30,109 bases of DNA from Bacteroidales bacterium (lineage in GTDB: Bacteria > Bacteroidota > Bacteroidia > Bacteroidales > UBA932): positions 1 to 30,109 of the forward strand of contig JAGABD010000025.1 in NCBI GenBank assembly GCA_017614795.1. Direction: 5' to 3'. A program made the translations under genes and the position numbers. Shown in pieces: positions 1-7,988 of this stretch. Each line of letters opens with the position of its first letter. The stretch's first letter is position 1. Below the pieces are notes generated by a model. The model saw only the letters and a list, made by a program, of their open reading frames with translations. It made no database searches and was not told the DNA's origin.

Positions 1-1335
1 CTGGTGGACGAGGCGGCGAGCAAGCTGCGTCTGGAGATGAATTCGGTGCCGGAACCCATCGACATCCTCAACTCCCAGATACGCCAGCTCGAGATAGAGA
101 AGGAAGCGGTGAAGCGCGAAAGCACATCGCTCAAGGCGGAAAAGATAGAGTCCGAACTCAAGGAGCTCAAGGCCCGCAAGGCGGAGCTTACCAAGCGCTG
201 GGACGAGGAGAAAGGCATTCTCGCCGACCTCCAGGCGGCGCGTCTGCAGATAGAGAACGACGAGAACGAGGCCCGCATAGCCGAACGTTCGGGCGATTAC
301 GGCAAGGTGGCGGAACTGCGCTACGGCAAAATCGCCAAGGCGCGCGAGCATATCAAGCAACTGGAAGCCAAACAGGCCGCCATCAAGGACCCGATAATCA
401 CCGAGGCCGTTACGCCCGAGGATATCGCCGAGGTGGTCGCCCGCTGGACCGGCATCCCGGTGAACAGGATGCTCGAAAGCGAGAAGGAGAAGCTTCTGCG
501 TATGGAAACCGAGCTTCACAAGCGAGTGGTCGGGCAGGACAAGGCCATCGGGGCCGTGTCGGACGCCGTGCGCCGTTCGCGCGCGGGACTCAGCAACGAA
601 CACAGGCCCATCGGTTCGTTCCTCTTCCTGGGAAGCACCGGCGTGGGCAAGACCGAACTGGCGAAGGCTCTGGCCGAGTTCCTCTTCAACGATGAGAGCA
701 TGATGACCCGTATCGATATGAGCGAATACCAGGAGAGTCACACCGTCAGCCGTCTGGTCGGCGCGCCTCCGGGATACATCGGATACGACGAAGGCGGCCA
801 GCTAACCGAAGCGGTGCGCCGCAAACCCTACTCGGTAGTGCTTCTCGACGAAATCGAAAAGGCGCATCCCGACGTGTTCAACATCCTTCTGCAGGTGCTG
901 GACGACGGTCGTCTTACCGACAACAAGGGCCGCACGGTGGACTTCAAGAACACCATCCTCATAATGACTTCGAACCTGAAGGAAGAGGAACTGCGCCTGC
1001 GTATGCGTCCGGAATTCCTCAACAGGATAGACGAAATAATCAAGTTCGACGCCCTCACCAAGGACGACATCCGCGAGATCGTGCACATCCAGATGGCCAT
1101 CCTCCAGAAAAAGCTTGAAGAAGAGAACGTCGCGCTGCGCTACACCAAGGCGTTCGAAGACGATATGGTGGAGAACGGATACGACCCCGTATTCGGCGCC
1201 CGTCCCGTCAAGCGTCTCATCCAGCGCGAACTGGTGAACCGTCTCGCCCGCGAGATTCTCGAAGGCAAGATACACAAGGACAGCGTCATCGAAGTGGATG
1301 CCGCCAACGGCGAGATTTCTTTAAGGAACGCCTAA
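1..1335 (+). CDS. clpB: ATP-dependent chaperone ClpB, C-terminal 444 residues (5' end outside window)
   Basis: ClpB is a hexameric AAA+ disaggregase that works with DnaK in the cytoplasm. The frame is already open at base 1, so the first nucleotide-binding domain lies upstream of the window. Visible residues 1-125 are the coiled-coil middle domain. The second AAA+ domain follows, with ARWTGIP near 148, Walker A GSTGVGKT at 211-218 (Pro is usual where Ser stands), the pore-loop region GAPPGYIGYDEGG, Walker B VVLLDEIEK, the sensor MTSN, and the C-terminal GYDPVFGARPVKR motif. Compared from memory with E. coli ClpB, about 20 residues are missing between MTSNL and RPEFLNRIDE, without loss of frame. 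The stop codon overlaps the stop of the convergent acyltransferase gene by 4 bp. ClpB identity is certain; the effect of the short loop is unknown. Confidence 0.96.
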   Translation: MVDEAASKLRLEMNSVPEPIDILNSQIRQLEIEKEAVKRESTSLKAEKIESELKELKARKAELTKRWDEEKGILADLQAARLQIENDENEARIAERSGDYGKVAELRYGKIAKAREHIKQLEAKQAAIKDPIITEAVTPEDIAEVVARWTGIPVNRMLESEKEKLLRMETELHKRVVGQDKAIGAVSDAVRRSRAGLSNEHRPIGSFLFLGSTGVGKTELAKALAEFLFNDESMMTRIDMSEYQESHTVSRLVGAPPGYIGYDEGGQLTEAVRRKPYSVVLLDEIEKAHPDVFNILLQVLDDGRLTDNKGRTVDFKNTILIMTSNLKEEELRLRMRPEFLNRIDEIIKFDALTKDDIREIVHIQMAILQKKLEEENVALRYTKAFEDDMVENGYDPVFGARPVKRLIQRELVNRLAREILEGKIHKDSVIEVDAANGEISLRNA

Positions 1336-2459
1336 AGGCAGTTTGCGATAGGATTCGCGTAAATCGACAGGAAAATATCCTTCAGCAAATCCGGATCCTC
1401 GACCTCGTAGCCATCAAGTTTGGCGAGACGGTCGAGGAATGCCTTTTTCTGCTCTTTGGTGTAGCGGTCGGCGAATCGTTCCTGTCCGAAACGGAGGTCG
1501 TGGGCTATGAAGTTGTTCGGATATAGCTTGTATTCCGGGAAGATGCGAGAGTCTATCAGCTTCGCGACGCCTCCCGTGAACTCTATGCTGGTGCAGCCCG
1601 CAAAAGGCCTCAGGTCGAATTCGCCGAGAGGTTCGCAGACGTGGATGTTCACCCCGCCCTTGAACTGAGTTATGCCCGTCAGGATGCTGTTGAGGTCCTC
1701 TCCCGGCTTCTTCACGTATTTCTCGAAGCGGCTCTGGTAAAGCTCCAGCGCCTTGAGGTAGTCGCAGGGCTCCCATTCATAGGATATCGCGATGGGCACA
1801 ACGCCCAGCTCTGCCAGCGAATGCACCTTGTCGCCCTTGCCGCTCATACAGAACATCTTGATGATGCCCGGCGCCGTCGCGTCGTTGCCGTCCTTGGTGC
1901 GGCCGTTGCGCTGCGCGATCCAAACGCTCTGCTTCTTCTCGAGAATGGTGTAGCGGATGTAATCCGAAAGATGCTTGGAGCTCTCGTAGAAGGCCCTGGG
2001 GGTGCCGTCGCCGCGTTCCACCTTGAACATCTTGTTGCTGCAGCCGATGTCCACTGCGAGCTGCGGGTGCATAAGGTTGGCGCCGAAGGTGATTTCGGTG
2101 GTGTCGTGCCCCGCCGCCACGAGCGCGTTCTGCAGGAAAGATGCGTCCAGCATAATGTCGCGGTGGTTCGAGACGAAGAGATAGTTCTTCTTCGTATCCA
2201 GATGTTCGAGGCCGCTGACCTTCACGCCCGTGGTGCTGCGGCGCTCTATCTGCTCGTTCACATACCACATCACCCCGTGCTGGAATTCGTATACGCTCTT
2301 GTAGCCGCGCACCTCTTCGCGAACTTCTTCCAGAGGACGGTCCGGGAATACATAGGCCGCAAGCAGGGCGAAAAACTCGCTGTCCGCTATGCGGGCCATC
2401 GCGGCGGGAATCTCGGCGTCCACGTAGGGACGCATATCTTCGAAGTCGGAAGCGTTCAT
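1332..2459 (-). CDS. PlsC-like glycerolipid acyltransferase, last gene of the aryl-polyene operon
   Basis: A 375-residue protein of the 1-acyl-glycerol-3-phosphate acyltransferase superfamily. The catalytic block is SNHRDIMLD near residues 97-105. Its His-Asp spacing is His-x5-Asp (or His-x-Asp), not the classical NHxxxxD, a form I associate with Bacteroidota paralogues. A second block, QRNGRTKDG, stands where FPEGTR is usual. No signal peptide or obvious membrane segment is seen. The ATG overlaps the stop of the upstream AMP ligase gene as ATGA, so translation is probably coupled. Position in the cluster suggests transfer of the polyene, or of a fatty acid, to a lipid head group. Substrate cannot be told. 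Tail-to-tail overlap with clpB leaves no room for an intergenic terminator. Confidence 0.82.
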   Translation of the reverse strand: MNASDFEDMRPYVDAEIPAAMARIADSEFFALLAAYVFPDRPLEEVREEVRGYKSVYEFQHGVMWYVNEQIERRSTTGVKVSGLEHLDTKKNYLFVSNHRDIMLDASFLQNALVAAGHDTTEITFGANLMHPQLAVDIGCSNKMFKVERGDGTPRAFYESSKHLSDYIRYTILEKKQSVWIAQRNGRTKDGNDATAPGIIKMFCMSGKGDKVHSLAELGVVPIAISYEWEPCDYLKALELYQSRFEKYVKKPGEDLNSILTGITQFKGGVNIHVCEPLGEFDLRPFAGCTSIEFTGGVAKLIDSRIFPEYKLYPNNFIAHDLRFGQERFADRYTKEQKKAFLDRLAKLDGYEVEDPDLLKDIFLSIYANPIANCL

Positions 2460-3742
2460 CGCAGGTCTATGAATTTAACGGGTTTGCGGGATTTTGCCGG
2501 GAAGTTGATCTTCGCTATTTCCTCCTTCGGGGCGATTTCCACCGCCGGAGCCACACGCAGACGGCTGCGGAAGCGGTCCTTGAGTTCTTTCACCACGTCG
2601 AAGTCCGGCTGGTATTTCAGGCCCACCTTCACCAGCACGTCGTCGGTGCCGGCCTCGCTCTGGCGTACGTACACGACGTAGTTTTCGACGAAGTCGGAGT
2701 TGTCAAGCACGTCGTTTATAGCAGGCGGATAGAGGGTGGTTCCCTTGAGCTTTATCATATTGTTCTTGCGGCCGACAAGCGGGGTGAGCCTGTAGCTCCA
2801 GCGTCCGCACTTGCACTGGTCGGTTATCTTCGCGGCCATATCGCCCGTGCGGAAGCGCAACAGAGGCATACCTTCTACGCCGAGGCTGGTGATTACCACT
2901 TCGCCCACCTGTCCGTCGGGGACGGGCTTGTCGTCTTCGCCGATTATCTCGACAATTATGAGTTCGGGGTGTACGTGGCCGCCAAGGCCGTATTCGCACT
3001 CCGAGAAGGTGGCTCCCATCTCAGTGGAGGAATAGGTCGCATAGAGTTCGACATCCCACTTCTCCTTTATCTTACGGCCGAGAAGGTTGAGGCTGAAGTC
3101 CTGGTTGCGCATTCCTTCGCCTATGCCGATTATCTTGCGGATGCTGCTGGCGCGATAGTCGATTCCGTGCTCTTCGGCATACTGGATGAGCCTCAGGATG
3201 AAACTCGGAACGCACATTATGGAGTCGGGCTTGATGCGCTGGATGGTATCCCACTGCAGTTCGGGGATGCCGTTTCCCACGCGGATGATGCCCGCGCCGA
3301 GTTTGCGGATGCCGAGGAAATAGGCGAGTCCCGCCATGAAGCGCTTGTCGATGGTGGTCATCAGCTGCAGCACGTTGCCGGGGCCGAGTCCGGCGCAGGC
3401 GAAGGACTTCTGCTCGTTGTAGGCGAGTCTGTCCAGATCGGCATCAGTGCAGCAAAATGTAACAGGGTCACCCAGTGTTCCGGAGGTCGTGATATAGTCG
3501 ATCACCTTATCCTTCGGAACGCAGAGGAAGTCTTCGTTATAGAGCTGGAGGTCCTTCTTTTCGGTGAAGGGGATCTTCGTCAGGTCCTCCAGACGACGGA
3601 TTTCGGATATGTCGATGCCGTGGCTCGCGAACATCCTCCGATAGTAAGGAGAATGCTCCTGCAGATACTTCAGGGCCACTTGCAGTTTCTCTTCCTGGAA
3701 GGCCTTGATGGCCTCGGGCCTTTGATATTCAATATCAACCAT
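2456..3742 (-). CDS. PaaK-like aryl-acid AMP ligase (probable p-coumarate activation)
   Basis: A 428-residue adenylate-forming enzyme of the phenylacetate-CoA ligase type. Family marks include the phosphate-binding loop TTSGTLGDP near 85-93, YSSTEMGAT near 230, the ribose-binding RTGD near 292, and a C-terminal subdomain beginning around VGRKNNMIKLKG. A CxCG pair (CKCG) near 305 is typical of PaaK relatives. It ends the operon together with the PlsC-like gene, whose ATG overlaps its stop. With a tyrosine ammonia-lyase at the operon head, the likely role is activation of p-coumarate (or a cinnamate) for loading on one of the two ACPs. Whether the acceptor is CoA or ACP cannot be read from sequence. 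A TAnnTTTG box lies just before the ATG, so an extra internal promoter is possible. Confidence 0.85.
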   Translation of the reverse strand: MVDIEYQRPEAIKAFQEEKLQVALKYLQEHSPYYRRMFASHGIDISEIRRLEDLTKIPFTEKKDLQLYNEDFLCVPKDKVIDYITTSGTLGDPVTFCCTDADLDRLAYNEQKSFACAGLGPGNVLQLMTTIDKRFMAGLAYFLGIRKLGAGIIRVGNGIPELQWDTIQRIKPDSIMCVPSFILRLIQYAEEHGIDYRASSIRKIIGIGEGMRNQDFSLNLLGRKIKEKWDVELYATYSSTEMGATFSECEYGLGGHVHPELIIVEIIGEDDKPVPDGQVGEVVITSLGVEGMPLLRFRTGDMAAKITDQCKCGRWSYRLTPLVGRKNNMIKLKGTTLYPPAINDVLDNSDFVENYVVYVRQSEAGTDDVLVKVGLKYQPDFDVVKELKDRFRSRLRVAPAVEIAPKEEIAKINFPAKSRKPVKFIDLR

Positions 3743-3746
3743 ACCG

Positions 3747-3754
3747 CAAATTTA
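3747..3754 (-). promoter_or_regulatory. Possible internal -7 box TAAATTTG before the AMP ligase gene
   Basis: On the minus strand the octamer TAAATTTG fits the Bacteroidota -7 consensus TAnnTTTG and is followed by CGGT and then the ATG at 3742. Transcription would start at or next to the start codon. It overlaps the hydrolase stop codon. No TTTG is found at the -33 distance, so it may be chance. Confidence 0.3.
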
Positions 3755-4540
3755 CAGTTTTTTCAGCATTTCTATGAAGCTGTCGATCCAGCGCGCCGAT
3801 TCGTGGGGATTCTTTTCCGGAGAAGCCCCGAAACCATGGCCTCCTTCCTCATAAAACAGCCATTTATGGGAGATGCCTGCGGCGCTCAGGGCAGCATCCA
3901 TTCTCTCCGAGTTGCGCCAGTCCACCGTGGGATCGTCCTTGCAGTTCACCAGAAGCACCGGGGGCATGTTCGAAGGCACGTGCTTTTCCAGCGAGAGCGC
4001 TTCGCGCAGATCCCCATTGCGCCTCTTGCCTCCGAGGAAGGCGTTGCGCGAGCGTTTGTGCATTATTTCGTCCTCGGAGAAGGTGACCACGGGATAAACC
4101 GCAGCGATCAGGGAGATTTCTTTCTGAAGACGCTCTCCCGCAAGCAGGACCAGATGCCCTCCCGCGCTGAAGCCCGCAAGAGCCACTTTCCTGTATCCTT
4201 TCGCCTTCACCTGTTTTATCGCCTCCTGCACATCTTCCAGCGCCTCGGGATAGTGGTGGCTGCGTATCGGGGTGAGCGGCCCGAAGAGGAAATACCTCGT
4301 TCCTGCGTGCCTGTAATGCAGGACGAAGGCATCGAATCCCGCCTCGTTGAGTTTCTCCGCCACTTCGCTTCCTTCCCACTTCTTGCTCAGCCAATAGTAG
4401 CTCCCGCCCGGGCACACTATCACCGCCACATCGCTCAGGTACTCGCTTCCCCCGTGTGTCGACACGTGCGGAATGAGCTTCTGCCCCCTCGCCGTCAAGG
4501 CGATGGTCACCAGCGCGAGTATGACGGCAAGGCGTTTCAT
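3752..4540 (-). CDS. Secreted alpha/beta hydrolase (esterase/acylhydrolase family)
   Basis: Reading from the ATG at 4540 gives 262 residues. That start is chosen because it overlaps the MMPL gene stop as ATGA and is followed by a signal peptide (MKRLAVILALVTIALTARGQ), while the longer open frame upstream overlaps the real MMPL frame. The fold is shown by an oxyanion region VIVCPGGSYYWLS, the nucleophile elbow GFSAGGH, an acidic residue in NCKDDPTVDW and the catalytic His in GGHGFG. This arrangement matches BD-FAE/acetyl-xylan-esterase-like hydrolases. It probably acts in the periplasm. In the cluster it could trim or transfer the ester-linked polyene, standing in for the thioesterase that many aryl-polyene clusters carry, but this is inference; a carbohydrate esterase role is equally possible from motifs alone. 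Confidence 0.85.
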   Translation of the reverse strand: MKRLAVILALVTIALTARGQKLIPHVSTHGGSEYLSDVAVIVCPGGSYYWLSKKWEGSEVAEKLNEAGFDAFVLHYRHAGTRYFLFGPLTPIRSHHYPEALEDVQEAIKQVKAKGYRKVALAGFSAGGHLVLLAGERLQKEISLIAAVYPVVTFSEDEIMHKRSRNAFLGGKRRNGDLREALSLEKHVPSNMPPVLLVNCKDDPTVDWRNSERMDAALSAAGISHKWLFYEEGGHGFGASPEKNPHESARWIDSFIEMLKKL

Positions 4541-7500
4541 TCTTTCACTTCGAAGCGGATGTTTGCCGGCAGGCCGGCGATGTTGGAGGCGAGGGCGATG
4601 TTGTCGGGATCGGGGTCCGTGACTACGATTTGCTCGTCGGGGTGGCAGAGGGCGTAGACAATTTGCTCGACGCCGAACGGGTTGGTCACACCCTTGTAGA
4701 GATACTTGTAACGGACAATCTTCCGCCAGTATTCCGGAGTTTCGCGCTCGGAACGGATGCGGGCGTATTCCTTGATGTAGAGCTGGCGCCACTGTTTCGC
4801 CGCGGCAAGCGTGTTGTCTTCGGTCAGGGTCTGACGTTCGCCGACTTCGCAGTAGATGGAGCCGGGGCGTAGCATAAAGTCGTGCTTGGGCAAGACGTCG
4901 TATGCTCCGTGGACAAATACCGGGATTATGTCGACTCCAAGTTCCTTGGCGAGCATGAACGCTCCCTGATGGAAACGACCGATGGAGCCGTCTTCGCTGC
5001 GGGTGCCTTCGGGGAAGATTACTATCGAATATCCTCTTTGAATGTAGTTGCGCAGCGCCTCGGTATTGTCTCCTATTCCATTCTCGGCAGGATAGTATTC
5101 AAGTTTGCGGAGCAGATAACCGTAAATAGGATTGTGCCAGACCCAATGGTTGGTGATGAAAATGAGTTTGGGCGAAAGCATCATCAGACAGATGAGGTCG
5201 AGGTGGCTCTGATGATTGCAGATGACTATTCCCGGCTTGTCGAAAGTCTCGCCGTGAGGGTTTGCCCATTCGTAATCCACTCCCGGCACGTGCCTGCAAA
5301 TCCAACCGGCAATGCGCTGCAAGGTCCTGTGGTAGCGCAATTTACGTTCTTCGCTCTTGCCGAAGAGGAAGTATACGAAAGTGTAGGGATAGAGGCAACC
5401 CCAGAAGAATACCAGCACGAAGAGGATTGCGAACAGCGAGCGCCCGATGCGCCCCAGGGTGATGGGAATCTCGCGCGGCTTGCCGTTCTTGTGCGTCAGC
5501 CACCCGAAGATCAGCGGAGGCAGATAATAGGCCATCAGCACCACTATGAGCATTCCGATTATGGTCACCACCGCGAGCGAACGCATTGCGGGATGCTTCG
5601 CCACTATGAGAGCCCCGATGCCAATGAACATAATGAGCGCCGACACCAGCACGCTGTTCTTGTAGGTCACCATCCTCTTGCGGCCATAGGCGTATTCGTA
5701 CATCAGGCCCTCGGTTATGAAGATGGTATAGTCGTCGCCTTGCCCGAAAATAAATGTTGCAAGGATGATATTGACGATGTTGAAGGAGATGCCCAGCAGC
5801 GACATGCTCCCAAGTATCCAGAGCCAGCTCACCGCCAGCGGCAGAAATGCGAGGATCGCTGTTTCGAGCCTGCGGAAGCTAAGAAGCAGGAAGATGAAAA
5901 CCACCAGCGAGCAGATTGTGCCGATGTAGTCGAAGCTGCCCGACAGCACCTTCACCAGCCCTCCGAACACGTCCTGGCCGCTGAACACCATCACATCGTC
6001 CCTTCCCTCCGGCACCGCCGGCCTCTCTTCAGAGTACACCCGGTTGACTATCGTCACCCTGCCGTCATTGCCGGCCCGATCGGCAATCTCGCCAAGGACA
6101 TACGTCCCCTCATATGCTTTCAGCACCGGCGCGAAGAACTCCGCCGGCCGCACTTCGAACTCGGCCCCAACCATCGCCTCAAACGGCCCGAACGCTCCTT
6201 TTGCGAAGCCTTCGGCCGCCGCTTCTTTTTTCAAATCAGCCAGCAGCGTCGGATGCTCCGCCTTGAATCGCGCCCATCTTTCCAGACGCTTTTTCTGCTC
6301 AGGACCGGACGGCAGGAGGTTTCCCGGGCCTTTGGATTGCCGGTCGCCGCCGGCAATGTCAGATGACTTTGCATCGTGGCCGACCTGATTGGCAATCTCG
6401 GCACGCAACGCATCGTTGGCCTCCATCACACTCTCCAAATCATCGCCTTGCGCCACCGCGAACCACTCGGTCGCATCCTGCGTGCCCACAAGCACGGCCA
6501 TATCTTCCCGCTGCGAAGCGGTCATATAGTTGATATGGTTCATATCGGCATCGAAACGGATGTCGCGGCTGAACCATCCCAGCACAAGGGTTATCGCCAC
6601 CACGGCAAGCAGCAGCCAGGGATTGCGGACGCTTCGGTCCGGCAGAATCTCTCCGATATTCACCCGCATCGGCGTAGCTTCGTGGGCCCTCGCGAATTGC
6701 GGCAGGAATATCAGCACGAAGAGAATCGTTCCCACCAGCATCAGACCTCCGAACAGGCCGAAATCGCGCATCGCGGCGGCATCCAGCCACAGCAGGCACA
6801 GGAATGCGGCGACGGTGGTGATATTGCCCACCAGAAGCGGCTGCACCATCTCGCGAAGCACCTCCCGGACGGGCTTGCCCTCCTTGAGGATGTCCATGAA
6901 ATGCAGAGGGTAATTAACTGCTATTCCGATGATTATGGATGCGATGCCGATGATTATTATCGAGATGCTCTGATGCACGATTGCCACCGCGCCGAGAGCG
7001 AAAATCCAACCGAAAGCCACGGACACGAACACCCAGAGCAGGTCGGAGAACTTGCGGTAGGAGATGAAAAGCAGAAGCAGGATCAGCAGCGCCGCAAGGG
7101 AAATGGCCAGCACGCTGTCGCGCTTTATCTGCGATGCGTTGCTAACCGCGATGAGAGGCCCGCCGGTTGCAGAAACCTTAACCTCGGGAACCGCTTCCAT
7201 AGTTGCGGCAGCCGCCTTGTCGATGAGTTTCGAGATTTCCGCGTTCTTGCCGCTCTCGCTCATACCGTAGGGCGATGTCATAAACGCCAGACCTATGCCG
7301 TTAGGGGTGAACACCACGCCGTCGCTGACCGACCAGCCGTCCGCCGAAGACGCTTCGCGAAGCCTCGACGTCACGCCGGAGAAAAGACCCATCGGGTCCA
7401 TCCTCACGGCATCTGCCGTCATCTGCCCGGAAGGGAAAAGAAGGGCCTTGTGTGCCGCCTCCAGCTGGTTGCGACGTGCTTCGGGGCTCGCCAGGATCGA

Positions 7501-7944
7501 ATCGGCTCGCGCGTAGTCATCTTCCGTCAGGAAATAGGGGATGTTCGCGCGCAGGAAATCCAGCATTGCAAATGCCATCCCCTCGTCGGCGAAGAATTGC
7601 GTCTCACTCACCAGGCCGGTGCTGTCCAAACGGGCCCAGTTGGCTTCGAACTCCGCCACAGCGTCGCCTATCGCGTACGGATCATCGCCTCGGAACAGCA
7701 GGATTATGTTGTTCTTCTGCGATAGCGCATTGTAAACCTCCGAGTAGCGCTCCGTTTCGGGGCTGGACGGCAGGAATTCCGAGATATCTTCGCCATAGCG
7801 CAGGCCCTTCGCCAAAAATACCGCCCCCGCAACGAACGCCAGCGCCAGAATCACGCTCAGCGCCCGGCGTTTTTGAAGGAAGTCGAATATTTTTAGAAAA
7901 ACCTTGGTCATAGACTGGCGGCTATTTTGTTGATTATCAATCAT
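4537..7944 (-). CDS. MMPL/RND-type exporter fused to a PlsC-like acyltransferase
   Basis: A 1135-residue inner-membrane protein. The N-terminal ~860 residues are an RND/MMPL exporter: TM1 near 29-48, a first periplasmic loop to ~275, a TM cluster near 278-415, TM7 near 437-455, a second periplasmic loop to ~680, then further TM helices. The acyltransferase domain follows, with NHQSHLDLI at 910-918 and FPEGTRS near 977. Such fusions are known in aryl-polyene clusters, where the exporter moves the product and the acyltransferase probably makes the lipid ester. The second periplasmic loop contains three REP-like palindromes (near residues 514-537 and 618-628). The last ~60 residues resemble part of a Rossmann methyltransferase but lack its glycine loop. 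A later ATG at codon 12 (MTKVFLKIF) could be the true start. Confidence 0.92.
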   Translation of the reverse strand: MIDNQQNSRQSMTKVFLKIFDFLQKRRALSVILALAFVAGAVFLAKGLRYGEDISEFLPSSPETERYSEVYNALSQKNNIILLFRGDDPYAIGDAVAEFEANWARLDSTGLVSETQFFADEGMAFAMLDFLRANIPYFLTEDDYARADSILASPEARRNQLEAAHKALLFPSGQMTADAVRMDPMGLFSGVTSRLREASSADGWSVSDGVVFTPNGIGLAFMTSPYGMSESGKNAEISKLIDKAAAATMEAVPEVKVSATGGPLIAVSNASQIKRDSVLAISLAALLILLLLFISYRKFSDLLWVFVSVAFGWIFALGAVAIVHQSISIIIIGIASIIIGIAVNYPLHFMDILKEGKPVREVLREMVQPLLVGNITTVAAFLCLLWLDAAAMRDFGLFGGLMLVGTILFVLIFLPQFARAHEATPMRVNIGEILPDRSVRNPWLLLAVVAITLVLGWFSRDIRFDADMNHINYMTASQREDMAVLVGTQDATEWFAVAQGDDLESVMEANDALRAEIANQVGHDAKSSDIAGGDRQSKGPGNLLPSGPEQKKRLERWARFKAEHPTLLADLKKEAAAEGFAKGAFGPFEAMVGAEFEVRPAEFFAPVLKAYEGTYVLGEIADRAGNDGRVTIVNRVYSEERPAVPEGRDDVMVFSGQDVFGGLVKVLSGSFDYIGTICSLVVFIFLLLSFRRLETAILAFLPLAVSWLWILGSMSLLGISFNIVNIILATFIFGQGDDYTIFITEGLMYEYAYGRKRMVTYKNSVLVSALIMFIGIGALIVAKHPAMRSLAVVTIIGMLIVVLMAYYLPPLIFGWLTHKNGKPREIPITLGRIGRSLFAILFVLVFFWGCLYPYTFVYFLFGKSEERKLRYHRTLQRIAGWICRHVPGVDYEWANPHGETFDKPGIVICNHQSHLDLICLMMLSPKLIFITNHWVWHNPIYGYLLRKLEYYPAENGIGDNTEALRNYIQRGYSIVIFPEGTRSEDGSIGRFHQGAFMLAKELGVDIIPVFVHGAYDVLPKHDFMLRPGSIYCEVGERQTLTEDNTLAAAKQWRQLYIKEYARIRSERETPEYWRKIVRYKYLYKGVTNPFGVEQIVYALCHPDEQIVVTDPDPDNIALASNIAGLPANIRFEVKE
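6063..6093 (-). repeat. REP-like palindrome, copy 1 (in the MMPL gene, sense orientation)
   Basis: On the minus strand this reads GAGATTGCCGATCGGGCC followed by GGCAATGACG and encodes EIADRAGNDG. It is the same element as the copies at 6334, 9037, 9633 and 13224 but in opposite orientation, and its loop is one base shorter. Confidence 0.75.
6334..6361 (+). repeat. REP-like palindrome, copy 2 (in the MMPL gene)
   Basis: Arms ATTGCCGG (6336-6343) and CCGGCAAT (6350-6357) are perfectly complementary around a six-base loop. The central 24 bases are identical to those of the copy in the ketosynthase gene at 13224. Read on the gene strand it encodes IAGGDRQS. Confidence 0.8.
6377..6402 (-). repeat. 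Degenerate REP-like palindrome, copy 3 (in the MMPL gene)
   Basis: The minus strand reads GCCGAGATTGCCAATCAGG followed by TCGGCCAC and encodes EIANQVGHD, aligning with EIADRAGND of copy 1. It lies about 16 bases from copy 2 in inverted orientation. It has diverged and alone would not be convincing. Confidence 0.5.
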
Positions 7945-7988
7945 TTGTTATATTCCTTCTGTTCTGTTTTTGGGGTAGAAGGAATCGC
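7945..7988 (-). promoter_or_regulatory. 44-base gap with a 9-bp inverted repeat before the MMPL gene
   Basis: This is the largest gap inside the long operon. ATTCCTTCT (7952-7960) and AGAAGGAAT (7977-7985) are perfect inverted repeats around a 16-base loop. In the transcript they would form a hairpin just before the MMPL start codon. There is no U-tract, so it does not look like a terminator; a role in mRNA processing or translation is possible. Confidence 0.4.

Noticed and set aside
4556..4590. GCCGGCAGGCCGGC near the end of the MMPL gene as a further palindrome copy
   Set aside because: It lacks the ATTGCC and CAATGACG flanks and is probably ordinary GC-rich coding sequence.
2969..4657. 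Long open frame on the plus strand opposite the AMP ligase and hydrolase genes
   Set aside because: It lies antisense to genes with clear catalytic motifs and its translation has no recognisable domain; GC-rich codon bias explains it.
4882..7725. Two long plus-strand open frames opposite the MMPL gene
   Set aside because: Rich in His, Arg and Gln with no membrane or domain pattern; shadow frames of a GC-rich gene.
7930..7940. TTGATTATCAA resembles an FNR/CRP-type site
   Set aside because: The half-sites are one base apart instead of the four of an FNR box.
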